Assembly: GCA_011947345.1 (NCBI GenBank)
Contig: JAAVTG010000683.1
Location: forward strand, 1-25,793
DNA: 25,793 nucleotides
Direction of reading: 5' to 3'
Origin: Phytophthora quininea
Lineage: Eukaryota > Oomycota > Peronosporomycetes > Peronosporales > Peronosporaceae
Shown: positions 1 through 11,709 of the stretch, piece by piece
Numbering within the stretch: the stretch's first letter is position 1
How the letters are laid out: the number at the start of each line of letters is the position of its first letter
Notes under the pieces: model-generated
What the model was told of the DNA's origin: nothing
Databases searched by the model: none
Seen by the model: the letters and a program-made list of their open reading frames with translations, nothing else
Program-made: the position numbers and the translations under genes

Positions 1-2541
1 GCATCCATCGGAACCACATGGGGTGTAAACAAGGCCTCCGGGCTGTGGATCCACGGTCGATATATATTGAACCTGTGGCGCATGGCGCGATCAGAGGTTC
101 GGGTGTGCAACTTGTTGCCCAAGAAGTTTCTTGGTATATTACCCGCTTATAACCTTATGCGTTTATGTTGTACAATAGCTCAAGCTGTCGCGGTATGCAC
201 TTGAAGACGTCGTTTGGGCTGTCCTTAAACGAACATATCCGGTGTATTCAGACGAGCAGTTGTCTATGTGGTTTCGCGAGGGCGGTCAATTGCGCTGGAA
301 CGTAATTCGGTACTGTTTGGAACAAGCGACTCTCAACCTCCAACTTATCTCCAAAATGCAATTAATTACAAGGACGAGGTAAGATGCGAAGTGCTATTAT
401 CCTTTCTTTTCGACATTAATGCCTCACCTGTATAAGCACTTACGTTCATGCTGTTAGCGAGATGGCGCGCCTTTTTGGAATTGATTTTTATTCGGTTCTC
501 TCCCGTGGTTCACAATACCGAGTCGAAGCTGTCATGTTGCGAGTGACGAAGCGGAAGAACTTCTTGTTAGTGTCACCCAGCAGGACTCAAGTGGCGAGAC
601 AAGCACCGATGGAGTGCATCCCTTTGGTGATGGAGCCGCACTCGAGTTTCTATTCGGATCCTGTTGTGGTGCTCGATTTTCAGGTAAGATAGCTTTTGCC
701 AGTTTGTGCTTCATGTCACCGACTGAATAATGGCATGCAGTCGTTGTATCCGTCGCTTATCATAGGATACAACTTATGCTATTCAAGTTTGATGGGCCGA
801 CTGAAAGATGGTTTAAATCCTGAGTTGGAATCAGCACTTGGAGTGGTGGACTTCATGCCAAACGCGCCCGGGCTCCTCCAGTGCAAAGGCAATCTGATCA
901 TTGCTCCAAATGGCACACTATTCTGTCCAAAGAGCTATCGGCATGGCGTCCTCCCACTTATCCTGGATGAAATTTTGTCCACACGAATTATGGTCAAGAA
1001 ATCGATGAAGTCTGCGAAGGAGTCTAATCAAGAGCGCTTGGAAAAAGTTCTTAATGCTCGGCAGTTGGCGTTAAAGATGCTTTCGAACGTGACGTACGGG
1101 TATACGGCTGCAGGTTTTTCGGGTCGGATGCCTTGCGCACAATTGGCCGATGCAATTGTTCAGGTAGGCACCTCGCCGTGCACCTTGCGGATACTGTAAT
1201 ACTAACACAATTCTATTGTCATGAAGACCGGGCGATGTACGCTGGAGGCCGCTGTCCGACTGATCGAAGAGCGATCAAATTGGAATGCCAAGGTTGTATA
1301 CGGTGACACGGATAGCGTCTTCGTGATGCTCAAAGGACGGTCGAGGAAGACGCTTTTCGAGTCGGCCAGGAAATCGCCGATGCTGTCACCGCTTCAAACC
1401 CAAAGTAAGCATTTTCTGTCTGCAGCTTGCCTACGTGTACTTACTTATTACTTTATGGTGGCGTGGTCAGACCAATAACTCTGAAGCTGGAGAAGGTGTA
1501 CATGGGTTGCGTCCTTGTGTCTAAGAAGCGCTATGTGGGCTACAAGTACGAGTCTCCTACGCAAGAAGTCGGTGTCATCGAATCGAAGGGCCTCGAAACC
1601 GTTCGTCGCGATTCCTGCGGTGTGGTTCAAAATGCGATGCAGTCGTCTTTACAAGTTCTCTTCACGACGTCGGATTTATCGGAGGTGAAGGCTGGGTTGG
1701 AAAAATATTGGCTGCAAATAATGGAGAATCGTGTACAGTTGAAGGAATTTGTATTTGCGAAGGAGGTTCGTTTGGGAACATACAGCAACGGGAGGTAAGA
1801 ATTGGATACGTCTGTTGCACTGTTTGGGAAGCTAACGTATTTTCTAGTGCTCCTCCTGCTGCACTCGTGAGCATGAAGGCAATGAAAAAGATCCCGGGCA
1901 GAGCCGCGATACGCCGAACGCGTGCCTTATATTGTTGTCAACGGGCCTCCTGGTGTGCGTTTGATGGACTTAGTCATATCGCCGGACGAGTTTTTCGATC
2001 AGCAAATGCACTATAGCATCAACTACCATTACTACATCGACAAGCAGGTGCGATCTGTTTGGGATTTTGTTTTGGTATGCAGTTAATCACTCCACTTGTG
2101 TAGATTATCCCGAGCCTGGAGCGTGTTTTCCTGCTAGCGGGAGCTAATATCCGATCCTGGTACGCGAACTTACCTCGGTCGTCGGTGAAAGCTCGCAACC
2201 ATGTTGTCGACACGCCATCGAAGAAACGACTATTTGATCGCAATGCTCAATCCATCGACTCGTTCTACAAGAGCAAGCACTGCCGGTTGTGCGGGTCGAT
2301 CGGAAACAAAACTCTTTGCGAGAACTGCAGCGCAAACCCGCAGCAGAGTCTTTTGGCGATCCATGCAGCAGCTTCGCGTCATGAACAGGCGATGGCGACT
2401 CTCAAACTTGCGTGTATAACGTGTGGAGGACGAGAATCGTTTGCGAGCTGCTGCAACTTTTCCTGTCGAGTGTGGAACCACAAGAAGCTGATCGAAGCGG
2501 ATAAAGCGACACTGATGTTTTCTGATAGACAAGATGAATGA
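1..2541 (+). CDS. REV3: DNA polymerase zeta catalytic subunit REV3 (3' portion, 8 exons)
   Basis: Family B polymerase of translesion DNA synthesis, partial at the 5' side. By eye the exons are 1-96, 179-378, 458-683, 741-1163, 1227-1404, 1471-1794, 1848-2047 and 2104-2541; introns are 53-82 nt with GT-AG ends, and about 695 codons are present. Seen in the translation: FGIDFYSVLSRGSQYRVE, motif A DFQSLYPSL, motif B KMLSNVTYG, and motif C YGDTDSVFV with both catalytic aspartates. The C-terminus carries two cysteine clusters: CRLCGSIGNKTLCENC (C-x2-C-x9-C-x2-C), then C-x2-C-x8-C-x4-C, the site that in Rev3 binds an iron-sulfur cluster and the accessory subunits. Conserved frame is broken twice: near 1345 (one G missing) and near 1884-1897 (net +1 shift, explained by two missing homopolymer bases). 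The TGA stop at 2539-2541 lies 92 bp from the stop of the convergent NOP2 gene. The order of motifs and cysteine clusters separates it from POLD1. Confidence 0.93.
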
Positions 2542-2633
2542 ACGTGGAGTGGATTTCAAATGCTATCTATTACTCCTTCCAGCGAAGGACAAAAAATGAA
2601 CAAGTACTGCCACCAATGGCCAGCGACTTCTGT

Positions 2634-4450
2634 CTAATTCTTCTGGGGGCGACTGGGTTTCTTACCTTTGCCGCCGCGCTTCTTGCCCTTCTTCGATTTA
2701 GGCTCCTGTTTCTGCTTCTTTGCCGGCCGCTTGGTCTCCTCTTCTTCCTCCTCCTCGGCATCACTTTGGTCTTCCTGCGTCACCTCGGCCTGCACGTCCT
2801 CAGCAGCTTGCTTGCGTTCCTTTCTCGCCTTGACACGGGCCTTCTTGGTCATGTTGGCCTCTTCGGCTTCCTCCTCCAGCTCATCTGCGGTCTTCTTGGC
2901 ATCCTTCTCCTCTGACGGCATCGTGTTAGCGTACTTCTTAAACTTGGCCACGTAGAAGCCATCCATGTTGTGTACGTGCGGGTAGAATCGGCGGGTGAGC
3001 TGCACGGACGGGTGGAAGCGCTGCTGCTGGTAGCGTGTGAAGCCAGGCTTGCCGTGGTCCAGGCCCGTTTCCACGAGCTTTACGCAGCGCTTGCGCAGCG
3101 CATAGTCAACAACCGACTCGTTCTCATCCACCATGACGGAACACGTCGAGTACAGAATGTATCCGCCAGTCTTGGATTTGGCATCCACGGCATCGATAGC
3201 GGCGAGCAGCAGCTCCTTCTGCAAGTGGGCAAGACGCTGCACGTCCTTCTCTCCCTTCTGCGTCTTAATGGACGGGTCGCGCGCAATCACACCCATACCC
3301 GTGCACGGAGCGTCCAGGAGCACGCGGTCGAAACCCTTGAAAAGCGTCGGCACCTTGCGGCCATCGTAGCACGACACCGACGTATTCTTGACGCCCAAAC
3401 GGTGCAAGTTAGCCACCGTAGCCTTCAGACGCTGCTTCTTGAGGTCGTTGGCAATGATCGAGCCCGTGTTCTTCATCAGCTGCGCAATGTACGTCGTCTT
3501 GCCGCCAGGAGCGCACGCCATGTCGAGCACGCGCTCGTTGAGCTGCGGAGCGAGAGCCATCACGGCACAGATGGATGATGCCGACTGCAGCATGTAGTGC
3601 CCGCAAGATACTCGGGCGTAGCACCAATGGGCACTGGCGAGTCGTAAATCTTGAGCCCCACCTTGGACCACTTGGCCAGAGGATCAAGGTTCACACCGCG
3701 CTGGATCAGGGCCTGGGCCAGATCGCGACGACGCGTCTTGAGCGTATTGGTGCGGATGACCAGCGGCCGCGGCTGCTCGTTGGCCTCCACGAACTCGACG
3801 CACTCGGCGGGCGAGAACATTTTGAGGAACATGTCGATGAGCTCGCGGTTATAGCCAAAGTATCCGGACAAGTCCTTCGCCAGAGAGTCCATGTAGTCCA
3901 CGCGGGAGCGGCCAGGCTCGCGACGAGCGCTGAATTGGGACAACACCTCCACCACGTCCTTGATACGCTGGTAGACTTCGGCCGGGTCCGTCATGTCCTC
4001 GTCGGCCTCTGCCTCCTCTGCCAGCTCCTCCTCGGTAGGAAGATGGTACTTGTCGTTGCTGGCGATGTTGAGACGCATCTCCTCTTCGGCCTCTTCAGCC
4101 TGACGAGCCTCTTCCTCGTCCAAGAGACGAGCTTTGCGCTCAATGTCGAGCTCCTCTTCATCTTCATCGTCTTCGTCTTCTTCCTCGTCCTCGTCCTCTC
4201 CGTCCTTGTTCTTGAGCTTCAACCAGCTCTTGTTGGCATCCGAGAAACCCTCGTCGGCCTCGAGCCCCTCCTCGTCGCTGCTCTCGTCTGCCTGCTCCTC
4301 TGCGTCCTCCTCGTCCGAGTCGAAGAGCTGCGCCTTCTTGCTGGCGGCGCGCTGCTCCTGCTTGGCCGCCTCCTTCGCATACTTGGACGGCTTGGCGGTG
4401 GGCTTGGCTGCTGCGGGCGAGCTGAGCTTACGTTTGTTGGGGCGGGCCAT
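2634..4450 (-). CDS. NOP2: NOP2/NOL1-type 25S rRNA cytosine-5 methyltransferase
   Basis: Nucleolar SAM-dependent m5C methyltransferase of large-subunit rRNA maturation, about 605 codons, no intron seen. The ATG at 4448-4450 ([12 protein letters not shown]) is preferred because it opens a basic nucleolar-type start; an in-frame ATG 24 codons upstream (4522) is possible. Residues ~40-145 are an acidic D/E-rich stretch, typical of Nop2. The Rossmann methyltransferase follows: SAM-binding [16 protein letters not shown] (~305), DAPCTGMG (~380) and [12 protein letters not shown] (~438); the PC and TC cysteines are the catalytic pair of this family. The last ~95 residues are lysine and acidic rich. 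A one-base deletion near 3599-3602 breaks frame between [11 protein letters not shown] and HYMLQSASS; one extra base there gives the uninterrupted family motif. It shares a 175-bp upstream region with the divergent CEP83-like gene. Confidence 0.92.
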
Positions 4451-4625
4451 GGCGACGATGCGGAGGCTTGACGTATGTCGCTTCAAGAGCTGCTCGTCGC
4501 TTTTGACTGGTGCAGCCGGCATTGGCGTCTGTATACCAGATAGTCATTTATGTGACAACAAATATATTCCCGGTAGTCAAAAGGAGCACCCTCGAAACGA
4601 CGTTGACGTTGAAGCGATCGCCAAG
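4451..4625. promoter_or_regulatory. Shared divergent promoter region, NOP2 / CEP83-like
   Basis: Only 175 bp separate the two divergent start codons, so both core promoters and 5' UTRs must fit here. The word TCATTT at 4544-4549 resembles the core of the oomycete initiator (TCATTYY), but one short match proves little. No TATA box is evident. Confidence 0.5.
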
Positions 4626-7425
4626 ATGGAGGCGGCACCTGTGGCTCCCGTGGACGCTGGCAATGGCGGAACCAGGTACGACGCACTGCTGAAGCAGATC
4701 GTGCAGCTTAACACGGACCTGCAGAAGACCGCAGCGCTCAGCCAGACACTGCAGCGCGAGCGAGACGACGCCCATCAGCAGAACGTTAAGGTAAATAGTT
4801 CCCTATTGTATTTAACTACAGTGTGAAAATGCTGAAACAGGAGTTGCTACACAGTTGAAGAGCGAGGTGAAGCGGATGAGCGAGCGCTGCGAGAAGCTTC
4901 AGCTGGTGCTGATGCAGGAGACAGAGCAGAAGATCGAATCAGACCGCAAGCACGAGGAGCTCATCGCCAAGTGGAAGAAGCAGCTGGAGCTCAAGGCGCG
5001 CCTTCGAGTCGCTGCAGAAGAAGTTCGCACCACCTAGAGATCTTGACCAGCTGAGGATGAAGATCCAGGAGGAGCTGGAGGGGCCCTACCTGCAGCGCAT
5101 CGAGGCCCTGCAGAACGAAGTGGAGACCCACCGACAGATGAGCTTCGAGATCCGACGAGAGTTTGAAGCGCTCAAGACAGAGTACGAACAGTTCTCTGTG
5201 GACCAGGTGGGGTTAAGTATGCATGGATAATTGGTGAAGGGAACGGGAGGTAATGATATCGTCTTGCCGATTGCAGGGCAACGAGATGGACTGTATCCAC
5301 GAGACGTACGAGGTGACTCTTGGTGATTTGAGGAAGAGACTGCAGCTTGCAGAGGAGAAGGCGGCGAATTCCCAGTGTGCCGAGGAAATCCGGCGGCTGG
5401 AACAACAGCGAGATGCTGCGCAAATCGAGATCAAATCGCTCACAGAGGAAGTTCGAGTGAGCTGGGAAAATGTTCTACTCGATAGTTACTGCAAGTTCCT
5501 GACTATCCATTAATGGCTCATTTAGGACGTTCGGGAGGAGCTGATGCGTGTATCCGAGCACTGGGAAAACGACAAGAGTGCGCACGAGCTCCGGTTAGCT
5601 GACGAGGCGACGCGAAATGCAACGCTAGAGCTAGACCTGAAGGCGAGTGGTCGGCAGTTGACTCGAGCTAAAGACGAATGCGAAAGCATTCGCTCGAAAT
5701 GGGATCACGCACAGAATAAGCTTCTTGAGCTAGCCTCCGACAGTGAAAGCTTGCGTGACCAGCTCAAACAGAAGGAAACGCTCATCTTTAGCAGCCACAG
5801 CACTCTCACAACAAAGTACGTATGTGTGGTCGTTTTGAGAAAAGAAAGTGACATGTTGACACGTTTGTGTAGACTTCGAGATGAACGGGCAATTTGGGGA
5901 CGCGAGCAAGCCAATCTGAAGGTTCTTGCATGCATATTGACCACGTAATGCTATCAATTCCGCTGATTATCTTTTACGACCATGTTTATAGGAGCGCATT
6001 AACGAGTTAATGCTAAAGCTCCAAGCTGCAGAGGCTGCAGCACAGAAAAACTTAAGTGCTACAGCCCACTTGAGAGATAATGACGGTAGCAGTGCTGAAC
6101 ATGCCCGTATTATCAAGGCACGAGAAGAAGACGCCGAAAAATATCGTGGTCTCCTTGCAGAAGCGGAGAGAAAGGTATTACAACCGACCGAATCAGAGTG
6201 TTTTGGAAGCTAACTGCATCAATGCTGCGGTTTATTCAGGTTGCTGCTAAAGAAGAAGCTCTCCATCAATGTCAGAACGAGACAGAAGAGTCCATACACA
6301 AGCTTCAATTAGAGAAGGAGAGTGCACAAAAAATGATCCACGCTCTTGAGGCAGAAAAAGAAGTCACCATGGGGAAGCAGATGGCTTCGAATGAACTGGT
6401 ACGGAACTGATTGGCTGTGCGCAAGAATTATGTGTTTTCTTTTCACGCAAGCTATTGTACTTGCTGTTCCCATTTAGGTAACCCGGATAAAGTCTGAGTG
6501 CATGACACTACGAACCAAGCTAAAGGAAATTGAGAACGACTATCGGACGCTCCAAGTTAAACATCGGTTCGATGCTAATAGTCGCATAATGGTTTTGAAA
6601 CACCGTGCATTAAATATTTTCTGTGACGATTGCCAGGGAAGTTGTCCAGTATCAGGAAGACGTGCAGCTAGAGCGTGAAGAGATTCAAGGAAAGGTATTG
6701 TAATACTCATCATACTAGGCATTGTTGCTGTTTGAGAGAAGACCGACAAACTCTACTGGCTTGCAGCTCAAGTTTATGGAGCAAGACTATGCTGTTCTGG
6801 CAGAAAAGCTCGAAAAGGAGAAAGAGGGCCACGCAACCACGACACGGGACTTGCACGTATGATTTTTCCCCCTCTTCTTACTCATTCTGCTAACTGTGTT
6901 TTTGTTGTACAGAGGAAATGCTCGAAACTCGAAAGTGATTTCCAGAGCCAGCGAGCAACATTGCAGCACGAAACTCGAGCAGCTTTGTCAAAAGCACTGC
7001 GTGAATTGGGAAAAACTCAAAAGGTATGTATGCACTGGAGTTACTGAACGCTACGTGATCTGATTAACTTTATCTCTACCTTCAGAAACGTGATGCGTAC
7101 AAGCGTAAATGCTTGGAAATCCACGAAAATTACAAGCAATTGGTGAGCGAGGCAAATCGACGAGAAGCCAGATTGTTGCAGAGCAAACAAGAGCACGCAG
7201 CAGAACTGCAGCAGCTTCTTGCTCAACTCTCAGAAGCAGAAAGTGACAAGACGGCACTCATGCAGCGCCAGGTTGAGCTTGGGTTTCCGCCATCAGGTAT
7301 CGGCACGAAGAAGGTACGAAGCTGTGCGACTGGAGAAACTAGTGCTCTCCACTTGCACCCTGACTCATTCGATGGCTTTGCCACAGTCTGCTGACCTACG
7401 ACCAGCATCAGAGGACAACAACTAG
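4626..7425 (+). CDS. CEP83/CCDC41-like coiled-coil centriolar distal-appendage protein (13 exons)
   Basis: Exons by eye: 4626-4790, 4855-5206, 5277-5456, 5526-5815, 5873-5921, 5992-6174, 6240-6398, 6478-6566, 6637-6694, 6767-6856, 6913-7023, 7086-7313, 7387-7425. Introns are 56-79 nt with GT-AG ends and all phases join, giving ~663 residues ending SADLRPASEDNN. Nearly the whole protein is heptad-like coiled coil rich in E, K, Q and L. Two stretches point to CEP83: KIQEELEGPYLQRIEALQ (exon 2), like the family's IQ-E-E-PY segment, and KKRDAYKRKCLEIHENY (start of exon 12), like its C-terminal KKRK-HEN segment. CEP83 anchors the mother centriole to membrane at the flagellar base; zoosporic oomycetes need this. 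A net frame change near 4996-5003, in a GCGCGC run, interrupts exon 2 and fits two missing bases. Coiled coils attract false homology, so CEP83 is likely rather than certain; the gene itself is solid. Confidence 0.8.
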
Positions 7426-7547
7426 CTAGTCAAAGGTATGGATATTGCGGAATTTGCATTAAATATTTTAACACACGCATCGAATGCAGAAAAATAAAGG
7501 CGGGTGCAATGTCTGCGTTGCGCGTAAACACTCAAGAGACTGCTTGT
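7426..7547. other. Convergent 3' ends of CEP83-like and NAD kinase genes
   Basis: The two stop codons face each other across 122 bp. The stretch is AT-rich near 7455-7475 and contains AATAAA at about 7493-7498, a possible polyadenylation signal for the plus-strand gene. Confidence 0.45.
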
Positions 7548-9322
7548 CTAAATCTTGCTTGAAGGCGTGGCAGGTGGCTGCCAGGGCTTCTGTGCACGAC
7601 GCTGGTTCCAGTTCAGGTTGGTGATCATGGACTCGAACCAGTCCTGGTTTTCATTCACCCGGCAGATTGAAGGTAGCGGGTAGGACGAGACGCGAACAAT
7701 GATACAATCGCCACGCTTCATGCTCACGCGGTTCTTTCCGTCGAAGGACACGTAGCAGGACGACGCGCGGCTGGTGGTGGGGAACTCAATCTTGAGGGTA
7801 GCGCTGTCGTGGAAGACAAGCGGCCGGAAGCTCAGCGTGTGAGGGCAGATTGGCGTGAACAGCATCGCAGGCACCGACGGGTGAGCCATCGACCCGCCCG
7901 CAGACAGCGAGTAGGCCGTGGATCCCGTGGGCGTGGCAATGATGATCCCATCCGCAGCGATCTTGGTGATCTCGAGTCCGTCGCAGTAGCAGTTCAGTTC
8001 CACGAGCGACGCCGACGGACCACGGTCGATAACGATCTCGTTCACAGCGTGCAGGTTGCCACTAACCTCGCGCTCCTTGCCGCCGCGATAGAAGGTAGCC
8101 ACCAGCCTCGAGCGCAGTGACATGTAGAAGCCCCGTTGATGGCGCTCGAGAGGTGCTCAATAGCGTTTTCCGCATCGAACGGGGTGAGGAAGCCCAGCGA
8201 CCCCATGGCGAACGACAGAACAGGCGGCACGCTCTTCTTGAACAGTGACGAGATCCAGAGCACCGTGCCGTCGCCCCCAACGAGATCACAAAGTCAATGC
8301 CCCTCTGGATCTCTTCCCAGTCGTCAGATTTGGTCCACGTCCGAGTGTTCTGCAGCTCCAGCTCTTCATGCACAGTAGGCTCCAAGATGACATCGATGTG
8401 CTTCTCCTTGTGCAGCCACGGGGCCAGACGCTTCATCATGTCCGTTGTGTCCGGTTCGTTGGGCTTCTTGACGATCAAGACGGTCTTGGGCGGCTCGTCC
8501 CACATGAGCTGCACGTTGTTGCGCGAGCGGTGCTGCGTGCGGATGCTGCGGTTCATGGGGGTAAAGACCTCGCATTGCTCGTCCGAGCACTGCAGCAGGC
8601 GGAAGCAGGCGCGGGAGCGCCTCCGTCGCCGTCCACCAGCTCGGCCTCGCTGTATGTCGAGGACGAGTCGCTGTCGGCGACGCTGGTCGAGTCCTCGCTG
8701 TAAATGCCGTCGCGCCCTGGCTGCGCCCACGTGTTGGCGATCAAAATGAGCTCCGAGTTGGTGCGTTTGCGCGGGTGCTTCTTGACGCACTGCAGGTCCA
8801 CCTTGGCGACCTCGGCGGCCGGCGGCTGGTGGCCCGTCAGGTCCTTGCAGCGCTTCATCCAGTAGTTCTTCTCGGCGATGGCCTGGCGCAGCTGCTCCTG
8901 CAGGTCGTTGATCTTGGCCTGCAGGCGCATGGGGTTCTCGCGCTGGGTCTCGCAGAAGGCCAGCACGCGGCGCATCTGGTCCCCCATGGCGCGCAGCTCG
9001 TCCTCGATGGCGTAGCCGTCCGTGGACGATGCGTAGGACGGCAGGCGCGACCGGCCTGCTTGTTGCTGCTGCTGCTCGTCGGCCACGTTCACAAGCGCGA
9101 TGGCGCCACTGGCCACCGCCGCGTCGTACTGTGCGTCCGTGAATCCCATCGTGGCCAGGTCCTCGTGGCTCGTGTCGCGCAGATCCACAATGTGCCTCGA
9201 CGGCGCCGTCTCGAGCTCGACCTCGGGCACAGGCGGCAGACTCGGGAATGGCCGCCCAGCGGCGACGGCTTCCGCGTCACGCTGGGGCTGGGGGAGCGGC
9301 CATCTTGGGGAGAATCGCTCAT
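7548..9322 (-). CDS. NAD kinase with long N-terminal extension
   Basis: ATP-NAD kinase (NAD to NADP), ~592 codons, no intron seen. The start is taken at ATG 9320-9322 (MSDSPQDGRSPS). Residues 1-45 are proline/serine rich. HEDLATMGFTDAQYDAAV (~50-70) has an LxxMGF loop resembling a UBA domain. A Q run and a short coiled coil (LQAKINDLQEQLRQAIAEK, ~125-150) follow. The kinase begins near residue 265 (PPKTVLIVKK), with the GGDGT region ~350, SVPPVLSFAMGSLGFLTPF ~365, and ADGIIIATPTGSTAYSLSAG ~465, the NAD-kinase signature. Four one-base deletions break frame, at about 9255-9257, 8612-8622, 8274-8278 and 8131-8134, all in or beside G/C runs; the third falls inside the GGDGT motif. Each restores conserved sequence if one base is added, so sequencing error is favoured over pseudogene. 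It is convergent with the CEP83-like gene. Confidence 0.93.
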
Positions 9323-10560
9323 TGCTGATGGGGCAGCGTGGGCGTGACGTCGAGCGACAGAGACGGGGGCGGCAACCACAGGCGCTGGCTCCACGCTGCA
9401 CTGCAACAGGAGAGAGCGAGGAGAGAGCTGCAGGCGAAGGCAAAGGCGAAGGGCGTGTGCCGTCGTCAGATGCGGGTAAAGTAATCGCCTCGATTCCGCT
9501 TTGGAGAAAATGAAAGGCTGTCGCTTGGGCTCAGTATGCAAACGGCATCTCGATTACGAGGAAGAGCGGTTGACGCGCTCGTTTTTGCGCGACATGTCAA
9601 AACAGGGTGATTTTGCACACGTCAACAAGGTGATGATGGAAAAGTTGATGCACCCTCTTTGGCAGTGCTTGGCAAGGCGCGTTGGATTTCGGTCCTGTTG
9701 TTGCCGTTCCCCGCGCGAGATTCGAGGCAGTGCTGATGGGGTGAGTGCAGGGTGCGCATTCAGCTCGGCACTGCCCCGAGGAAGCTTTGTTTGCTGCTGG
9801 AGACAAAGGACCAGCCTCTGAAGACAGTCTGCCGCATTCTGTGACGTGGCCATTTTGGTGGGGCCTTTCTTCCACTTCTCGGACTGTGCAAGTTGCTCGC
9901 TTTGCTGTCTCACGAGCGCGAGCCGGGCTCCGATGCAATTGCTGCTGCCGATCGCTTGAAGCTCGACCTCCGCGCTGCGTCGAGCGCCGCACGCTGTCGA
10001 CGGACGAACGCGCCAGTAGAGGAGGCCCCGCCAACAGCAACAAACGGGGAAGCAGCGAGCGTGTAGACGACCACCCACTCTGGGCCTTGCTACGGGTAAC
10101 GTCACGCGCTGGACTCGATCAGATGCGTAAGCGCTGGTGATCCGACCTTGGGCCCGTTTGCATTGACGGTGTTGCTTGATCTTCTCGGCTGGCCAGGCTG
10201 GCAATCAGCGCCGACGCCATCGTCGCTGGCCGCGTACGTCTCACCAAGATGACGAGCAGCAACTAAAGCTGCTTTAACAGCTGCATTTTTTGCAGTCCTT
10301 TTCGACCGCAAAAACACCGGAAGCTTGTTTGCCCTCTTCTCCCCTTGGCTCGAGCCACGGCCACCGCACTGCGGTCCGCAGCGCTTGCAGCTGGTTGCGT
10401 TTCGTCGAGAGCAGCTGGGTCGACACGGGTGCGAGACAGCCTCCATGCCGTTCAGGCAAGCGTGGCGCCGAGATTCAACGCGGCCAAAGCTGGTCCGCTC
10501 GCTCAAACTTGCCTTTCTTCAGAGGACGACCTCAGACGAAATAGAAATAGGATATGTATT
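9323..10560. other. GC-rich region upstream of NAD kinase, no recognised gene
   Basis: The nearest part must hold the NAD kinase promoter. Several 100-216 codon open frames exist on both strands (for example minus 9554-10204 and minus 10102-10506), but none shows a familiar domain and they overlap one another; the composition looks like chance ORFs in GC-rich DNA. The minus frame around 9850-9900 reads plausibly protein-like, so an unspliced or indel-broken gene cannot be excluded. Confidence 0.35.
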
Positions 10561-11709
10561 TTAGACATTTTAGATTACTTTAAAACAAAAACACTTTTCT
10601 GAGGAATCACGTTTACTGGCGCCAAATAAAACGTCGCCCCCGGTGACTGTGGATGAGAATTCTCGTTCTGATAGTGGGGCCTGAAATCTGACTCAAGCAT
10701 CCCAAAACATGCACCATACCGATCGAGTTAGAATATCGTCGTTCCCGACTTAGTTTCCAGCTGAGTAAAGTACGGTAGCACCACTGAATCGGCCTTCAGC
10801 ACCACTAAAGCGGCCTTCAGTACTACAAAGGTGGCCGTCAGAACTTCAACAGTTCCGGCTGTATTTTTCGGGTCTCCAGCACCATTTACCAGCCGACAGT
10901 AAATCCGTCTGTTTAAAGTTAATAAGTTTTCAGAACCAAGCGGATTGTTGGACTACATGTATGCATGACGATAACAGTTCCTGCTCCAGAGCTGCGATGT
11001 GGTTCAGTTGCGTCCCCTGGGTCCAACTTCTCCTTCGCTACCATCCACACGTCTATCAGTGCGCGCTGCCTGTGCAGCGGAGATATACTGCAATTGGACT
11101 CTTTGGGCTGCCGTATTCGCTAGTCGCAATCTCGTCACATTTCCGTTGAATAGCCGCTGCGAAACTTCAACAGGTTGCAGTGTTACAGGTTTGGATACGG
11201 AAGATTTGCATCAAATCTCGCTCGGTGAATTCCATCCAATCAAAAGTGCAATATTGAAGTTTTGACCAATTAGCGCTGAGAATCGTATGGAACATCATTG
11301 TGCTGTTCAGTTTCGACCTCATGATGTCAAAATCGGTGTATGTACGTATGGGCAGTAGATAAATGTCATACCATTGCTATCGGTATCAATTCCATGTATA
11401 AGCTTTTCAAATTATACAAAACGATGATTCCATCCGATAGGATTATGTTGTAGCTTATTTATACCTGCTCAGTTGGTGTAGGATGTGTTTGTCTATCACA
11501 ACATTAATATTCTGGTATTGTATAAAAGTAACAGTTGTGTCCTACGCGTTGCATCCAGTAAGTTGTGTTAGTTAAACTCGGTGTTGGGTTCACAATCAAT
11601 CATTAGTGTAGATCGTGCAGTGGATATGCTGTATTTTCGTTGGTATTTTTGGCCTGATCTACATACTACCTCCTCATAACTATGTGTCTTTTCCTTGTAT
11701 TCACTATTA
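10561..11709. other. AT-rich intergenic region
   Basis: Composition changes sharply to AT-rich after about 10560. No convincing coding frame is seen. It contains the short tandem repeat at 10775-10838 and probably the outer flank of the MULE element, whose left terminus I could not locate. Confidence 0.4.
10775..10838. repeat. Imperfect 21-bp tandem repeat, three copies
   Basis: Three consecutive units share the pattern CAGCACCACTAAAGCGGCCTT (second unit 10797-10817). The first, 10775-10796, and third, 10818-10838, differ at a few positions. They are visible directly in the + strand; no function is apparent. Confidence 0.7.

Noticed and set aside
2538..2955. Leucine-rich plus-strand ORFs after the REV3 stop, as a membrane protein
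   Set aside because: They are antisense to the lysine/glutamate-rich NOP2 C-terminus, which explains the Leu/Phe/Ser bias.
3575..4471. Long plus-strand open frame (298 codons), and the serine-rich frame 4134-4826
   Set aside because: Antisense shadows of the acidic, GC-rich NOP2 gene; the poly-Ser and poly-Leu runs are complements of GAG/GAC-rich codons.
8274..8278. Programmed ribosomal frameshift inside the GGDGT motif of NAD kinase
   Set aside because: There are four similar breaks in this gene and more in its neighbours, mostly in G/C runs; a shared sequencing cause is simpler.
8062..8790. Separate minus-strand ORFs over 7548-9443 as several independent genes
   Set aside because: They are frame-shifted pieces of one NAD kinase; motif order and spacing are those of a single protein.
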